From Hibiscus mutabilis (Eukaryota > Streptophyta > Magnoliopsida > Malvales > Malvaceae): a stretch of 64,000 nt of DNA. A program made the translations under genes and the position numbers. Below are positions 59,001-64,000 of this stretch, in pieces; position 1 is the first letter of the stretch; each line of letters begins with the position of its first letter. Below the pieces are notes generated by a model. That model did not search any database. It saw only the letters and a program-made list of their open reading frames with translations, and was not told where the DNA came from. Location: NCBI GenBank assembly GCA_019671005.1, contig CM033745.1:15986921-16050920 (forward strand), read 5' to 3'.

Positions 59001-59572
59001 GGTATTTGGCAAGAACCTTAGACTATGGGTTGGTGTTCTCTGCATCCACAACGAGGCTCACAGTAATAGCTTTTGCTGTTGCAGATTGGGCAGGAAACAC
59101 AGATGATCGGCGGTCAATAACAGGGAGTTATGTTTTTCCTGGTGGCAACCTGGTCTTGTGGTTGTCAAAAAAACTGAAATAGGTGTCCAAATCCACCTCA
59201 GAGGTTGAGTATAGAAGTGTTGTTGATGCTGCATCTGAAGTAACTTGGTTGAGTGCGCTACTGTGTGACTTGGGTGTGAAGCAAGAAGAGGTGGCAACAA
59301 TTTGGTCTGACAATACCAGTGCAATAGCAATGAGCGCCAATCCTGTCTACCATGCAAAATCGAAGCATGTGGACCTTGATATACACTTTGTAAGAGAAAA
59401 GGTGGCGACAAAACAAATCCTATTAAACTATGTTCCTACTAACCATCAAGTAGCTGATGGTTTTACCAAACCATTGTCGAGAGCATACTTTGAAGAATTC
59501 AGACAAAGAATCAATGTATCTACACCAACAGAGGAAAAAAGCAGAAGAAGTTGGGAGAATATTGAATGTAGA
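56100..59572 (+). pseudogene. pol: copia pol: protease, integrase, RT, RNase H, broken
   Basis: The protease active site VIDSGATHH is intact at about 56113-56138. The pre-integrase H..H..C..C region is at about 56545-56670. The integrase core is split by TGA at 56723-56725 where the family has Trp; its acidic residues lie in SFVDICTRH, VQSDWGEYRS and RMVERQHRH (56770-57020). RT begins with NRTWSLEELP and GCKWLFKIKRNPDGFIHRYK (about 58075-58180), shifts frame near 58210-58250, and continues with RQVDINNAFLNGDLDEAVFM. After a stop at 58558-58560 comes YVYD at 58583-58594 instead of YVDD. RNase H ends with WSDNTSAIAMSANPVYHAKS (59301-59360) and NHQVADGFTKPL. The copy cannot make an active polyprotein. 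Confidence 0.9.
57600..57743 (+). repeat. 72-bp in-frame tandem duplication in the integrase-RT linker
   Basis: Two 24-codon units encode SPLSRTRQANEEPGVQETVH and SPPSQARQVNEEPGVQETVH, each followed by GLHG. The length is a multiple of three, so the frame was kept. It lies in the variable linker, which tolerates change. Confidence 0.95.
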
Positions 59573-59760
59573 TAGGGTTTACATGCATGCCACGTAAGAA
59601 GGGTTTGATGTTAAGGTTACGGTTAGACTGTTAGTAACAACTTAGGGTTGTTATAAATGCAGTTACCCTCTTTGTAAAATGCTATATAAAGCTACAGTTC
59701 CCTCTTGTAATTCACGTCAGTTCTTAATCAATAAACTACTAATTTCTCAATATTCTCATA
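59560..59760 (+). repeat. 3' LTR
   Basis: It starts TATTGAATGTAGATAGGG and ends TATTCTCATA, as the 5' LTR does. It lacks the 17 bases between two TGTTAAG words present in the 5' copy. CGTGA follows at 59761-59765. Confidence 0.92.
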
Positions 59761-59765
59761 CGTGA

Positions 59766-60339
59766 AACATCTGAATTGTTATATGCCATTTGTGGTCCAT
59801 TCTAGTATCCCTAATTACGCAATTTGAGTAAAGGTAACGCGATTTTGAGCATTGTTTATATGCATCTGCCGAGTTTGCTTAGATATTCCTTTATTGATTA
59901 AATGGATATATTTTATTTAAATCATGTGCATTTAATTTATGGGATGTTGAATTTGGAATATTTTTGTTTCACTAATAATTTCCTTTGAGAAATTTTATAG
60001 TGACGAGCATGATACTTAGGCGAAATCGTGATTTGTTTTTGAAGATAAGATCTCAAAAATAATTCATTTCGGGATTTAATTCCTGCCGTTTCAACGGATT
60101 TACTTGATCTCTTTCCAAAACAAGAGGCAATCTGAATAAATTTGATTTATTCAAATTTTGTGTGCAAATCTATTTTAACATAAATTGTCATCGAAAGTAA
60201 CATTGGTTATTATTTTGTTCAACAGAATCTAGAGTGTTGATTCTGACCTAAGTCTTGAATCAAAGCATAAAAGAACTTTATTTTCTATGTCAAATTAAAT
60301 TTTCAAAGCCTAGTCTGATGCACGTTATGAAGTGTACAA
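59766..60339. other. Intergenic AT-rich DNA, no gene seen
   Basis: No open frame or repeat is supported between the copia element and the repeat DNA that follows. Confidence 0.5.
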
Positions 60340-63300
60340 TGTAATACCCCTTTCTCGTATTCATAGCTGAATACGAGTCAGAGATATCACAAAACATTTG
60401 TAAAACCCTCTACATTTGTAACTCGGTAAAAATTTTGATTCTTCTAAAAATATTACAATATATTTAGTTTCTATTTACAAATGAAGTTAATCGCGTATAG
60501 TTTAAATATAATATTTTAATATTCAAATCGAGTTTAATTTCAGGCAGCAACTTATTAATTTAATTTTATATAATTAATAAAACTGCCTGATTTAAAATTC
60601 ATCCAGATACCACATAAAATACAAATTCTATCAGAGCAGTCATATCATTTTAATATATATGCCAACTAGTAAATATCAAACAGTGTCAAAAGATATCTTA
60701 CTGATATTGATGTACTTGTTATTGATTGATGATGTCCGTTTATGCTCCTTACTCTAACCATTTCTTCTTTCCTACGTGTAAAACAGTTACACGCTAAGTA
60801 TTTACTTAGTGAGGCAATAATTCAAATTTAAGTGCAATTGTCATAATATCAATCTCAGTGTTAATTATTAATTATTAATAATGCATATGATCACCTTACC
60901 ATTACATGCTCATTAACATAATTAAATATGTAATAGCATATATGTATATCAAAGTGATAAGATTAGATCTTACCAATATTGGTGCCATTTCCATCCGTAA
61001 GCTTTCAATGCTTACCAATATCTTTTTCCAACTCTGTCTGCAAGCTTTCAAGGTTATCATTCTATTTTTTATTTCAATTCAGTTTACTTAGCCCAAGGTA
61101 TCGAATTAAGAGATTCTATGTACACGAGTCATCCCCCCATACCCAACCTTTCTTGAGTATGTATATTATTTGCACTCTACCAGGAGTGCTTAGCACCGAA
61201 GTGCTTCTGTATACTTACCGGAGTATACAATATATCCCTTATTGAGTTTTTATGAAATTACTCCGAAGTGCTTAGCACCCGCAATAAGTCCGTATACTCA
61301 AACCATGCATGACTATACTCCTCAATGAGTATTTATAAAATTTGCACTTTACCTGAAGTGCTTAGAATCTTTATACAGCTGTTTATGACTCTATGGCTAG
61401 CCAACTATACCTTTGAACCTCTATATCATACTTGGGCTTTATATCATCAAATATTTCATTCATGGCAATGTATATCAATTTATATTAACATGAAGCAGTT
61501 CATAACCGAATAACATTAATAGTAAATCATCATCAATAACTAGTGATCAATGCATTTATTTTCAACCTGACATATTTAAAGTATGTCAGATGTATGATCA
61601 ATGACATAATTATCATGACAATATATAAACCAGGTAGACTCATCGCAAGTCTTACCGGTGATGTATAAAACATCTATGTATAATGTTATGTATGCATTGC
61701 ACTCACCTGTGCCATTTATTAGTATGCCTCACTAAGTCCTCTTTGATCGTTTCCTTCATTGTATCTCGAACCTCCCTTGATTTGAACTTAACTTCATAAT
61801 TCAAATAAGTAAAATATTTGTTAGATCCCAATCTAACAATACCTTAGACATATTGTCCAAAATAATCATTCGAATACAAAATCTCCAAACGTTTTCCTTT
61901 CTTCCTTGTATTGTTCAAAAATTCATTATGGTCCTTAGTAACCACTTTGAACTTCCATTAACCCCTTTCAAGCTTACTAATCAACCTTAGATACAAAGTG
62001 TATCAATTCTCATTTTCTGCCAGTTTGTAGTACCTCCAAAGAAATATTTCTATAAAATAATCTATAACTCGTAATTTGACTCCGTTTATTCTGAAAGAAA
62101 CTAGATTCGATAGGATTTTCAACCATATAAATTAATAGCCCAAATTCAACTTGCACGATTTATGGAGAATTTTCAAAGCAGTTACAGTGCTGAAATTCGG
62201 AACAGACTGATGTTCTGATTTCTGACCTTTCATCACTTAAAAATTCATATCTTTTGACTCGAAACTCGAAATCAGATTCTGTTTGTTGGACACGAAGCTA
62301 GACGAACAAATCTTTACATCGGTATAAAATTCACCTTCTAACCATTTTTTTAGAATTTATGGTGAATTTTCAAAGTTACTGCCATAAACCAGTTTTTCTA
62401 CACAACTTCCATAAACAACTTCAACTTTTATACTAACTTCTCCTTACTTCTCTACTTTTCAATTTAGTCCAATCACTAGCTTTAAACCACCAACTCATCA
62501 CATTCTTCACCAAATAATTATTCACAATAATTCTCCCTAATTTTCCTTATTTACCGAAATAGGTACTAAAATGCAAAGATAAGGATTCATGCTTCTTAAC
62601 TTTGCAATTTAGTCCTCAATTCAACATTACTACCTTAATTCCATCATTACAACTAAAAATCAGATTTAACCCCCATACAAAACTTCAATTTCGATTTAGT
62701 CACTTAACTTTGACAAATTGTCAAAATGGTCACTAATTCAATTCAACATCAATTTGGCATTCTAACTTCATTTCTTATCTCTAACATCATTAATAACACA
62801 AATACACTCCAAATTCTAAAAATTCAGATTTGGTCCTTCAACTTTTCAAGTTGCCGAAATGGTCCCTACACAATTTAACTTAGGGTTTTGCTTTCAAACA
62901 ACAATTCAAGCTTACTAGATCATTATTTCAACATCACAAACCCTAAATTAAACTTGAATCCATAAACCCTAATCATCTTCATAAAAATCAAAACATGTAA
63001 AACTTAAATCCCAACTCAATATCATGATTTTAACATCATACTAGCTTGATTTCAACTTAAATTCAATCATGGAATCATAAAATCTCAAAAGCCCCAATTT
63101 GATCCATAAACCCTAATTTCTTTCTCATGTAAATTCTCATCAATCAAGCATGGATTCCATGAATTATTGATATCAAAAGATAGAGCTTGAAGAGTAGAAC
63201 AACTTTGTAGTTGAAGAGATTACCTGAAAATCGAGTTTCGGGGCTTGAATCGAGCTTGGAAAATTTTTTCTCTTTCTTTCCCTAGACCTCACGTTTGTTG

Positions 63301-64000
63301 CTGGAAAAGATGAACATTTGGTTAATCTTTTTACCATTATTTTACACATATATCTATTAAATGAATATTAAATTCATTTAATAGTGAAATTACAATTTTG
63401 CCCTTTTTATCCAATGGTTGAGATTGATTTTATCATCAATCAAGGGCCAAGATTTAATATTCTATTTTCTCTTTCCAAAATTGCCCTTATAACTTTTTAA
63501 ATATTTCAAAATTGCCATTGAGGCCAAATGATCAATTTGCCCTCCAACTAGTTTTTATTTACTACTTTGCCATTCTTGTAAAAATTCAACTAAATCTAGT
63601 TGGAATCCAACCAAATATAATAAAATATTCATAAAGTAATATTTTATTTCATATCTTTTGGATCAGTCTCCAAAATTTCCATTCGATCCAATATATTGAT
63701 AAATAATCTTTACTCAGAAATAAACTGTAGGATTAATCTTGAATCGAACTAAAAATATTTCCAACACTTGGAAATGACTTTTATAACCTTTTGTCTATCA
63801 TATGGTAAAATTTCTAAATTTTCCAGTTCGATCCGGATATACGAATTTCACTTAAGCTTTAACTACAATTTTCCCAATAATCAAAGTATTAGATCGAACC
63901 AATAATTCCGCATTCGATTCACACCCTTAGGTGATCTATTTATTTATGAAATAAAAACCTTTAACTTTTGGGAAATTACAACTTTAGTCCCTAAACTTTT
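60340..64000 (+). repeat. Long non-coding repeat DNA; possible start of a large (Gypsy-type) LTR
   Basis: A sharp start TGTAATACCCCTTTCTCGTA at 60340 is of the TGTAACACCCC form that opens many long plant LTRs. What follows is 3.7 kb with no coding, rich in phrases such as AATTTAGTCC, TTTGGTCCTTCAACTTTTCA and CGAAATGGTCCCTA, which are common inside such LTRs. Imperfect repeats of AAGTGCTTAGCACC and CTTATTGAGTTTTTATGAAA occur at 61170-61370. No end, primer site or pol gene lies in the window, so the class is a guess. Confidence 0.35.

Larger units (their letters stand above)
54763..59760 (+). mobile_element. Complete but defective Ty1/copia retrotransposon, 4998 bp
   Basis: LTRs are 54763-54980 (218 bp) and 59560-59760 (201 bp), with the 5-bp duplication CGTGA outside. 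The primer site TGGTATC starts at 54981, and a purine-rich tract (GAAGAAGTTGGGAGA) ends just before the 3' LTR. Domain order gag - protease - integrase - RT - RNase H is Ty1/copia. I count about 11 substitutions in about 201 aligned LTR bases plus one 17-bp gap, so it is a few million years old under usual plant rates. Stops and frameshifts in gag, integrase and RT make it non-autonomous. The LTR ends are TAT...ATA and not TG...CA. Confidence 0.95.

Noticed and set aside
1..64000. A coherent new multigene system
   Set aside because: The four cellular genes belong to unrelated known families and are separated by transposons; nothing links them functionally.

Overview
The window is AT-rich eukaryotic DNA from a flowering plant, almost certainly a eudicot. 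It has intron-containing genes with GT-AG introns, plant-only gene families, and many plant-type transposable elements. The repeat style would fit a Malvaceae genome such as cotton, but that is an impression and not proven by the sequence.

Four nuclear genes are supported. (1) A CDPK-related protein kinase on + (9718-13603, 11 coding exons, 581 residues). (2) A single-exon plant-specific protein with a PFEWEEKPG motif on - (16967-17977). (3) An RBP45/RBP47-type triple-RRM RNA-binding protein on - (41419 down to about 38008, or 37947 as read; 6 exons). (4) A Golgi-type membrane-anchored sulfotransferase-fold protein on - (46458 down to 43411, 6 exons). Genes 3 and 4 each carry one single-base indel that breaks an otherwise clean reading frame. 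The four genes have no obvious shared pathway.

The rest is transposon-derived. By region: 1-0.37 kb, a LINE 3'-end-like fragment; 1.67-6.85 kb, an LTR element with no readable coding region; 14.9-15.4 kb and 19.6-23.3 kb, probable hAT-like non-autonomous elements, the second holding a minisatellite; 24.8-29.8 kb, a truncated hAT-like piece joined to a decayed Ty1/copia element; 30-36.1 kb, three foldback elements with 9-bp target duplications (Mutator-like), one carrying a GC-rich insert; 47.3-50 kb, two related large inverted repeats, one with a TRIM-like element inside; 52.8-54.6 kb, LINE debris and a probable solo LTR; 54.76-59.76 kb, a complete but defective Ty1/copia element with a 5-bp target duplication and unusual TA...TA LTR ends; 60.3-64 kb, long non-coding repeat DNA that may be the start of a large LTR.

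I found no CRISPR array, rRNA or tRNA gene, and no clear new multigene system. The most notable items are the cluster of precise foldback Mutator-like elements, the two frameshifts in adjacent genes, and the non-canonical LTR ends.
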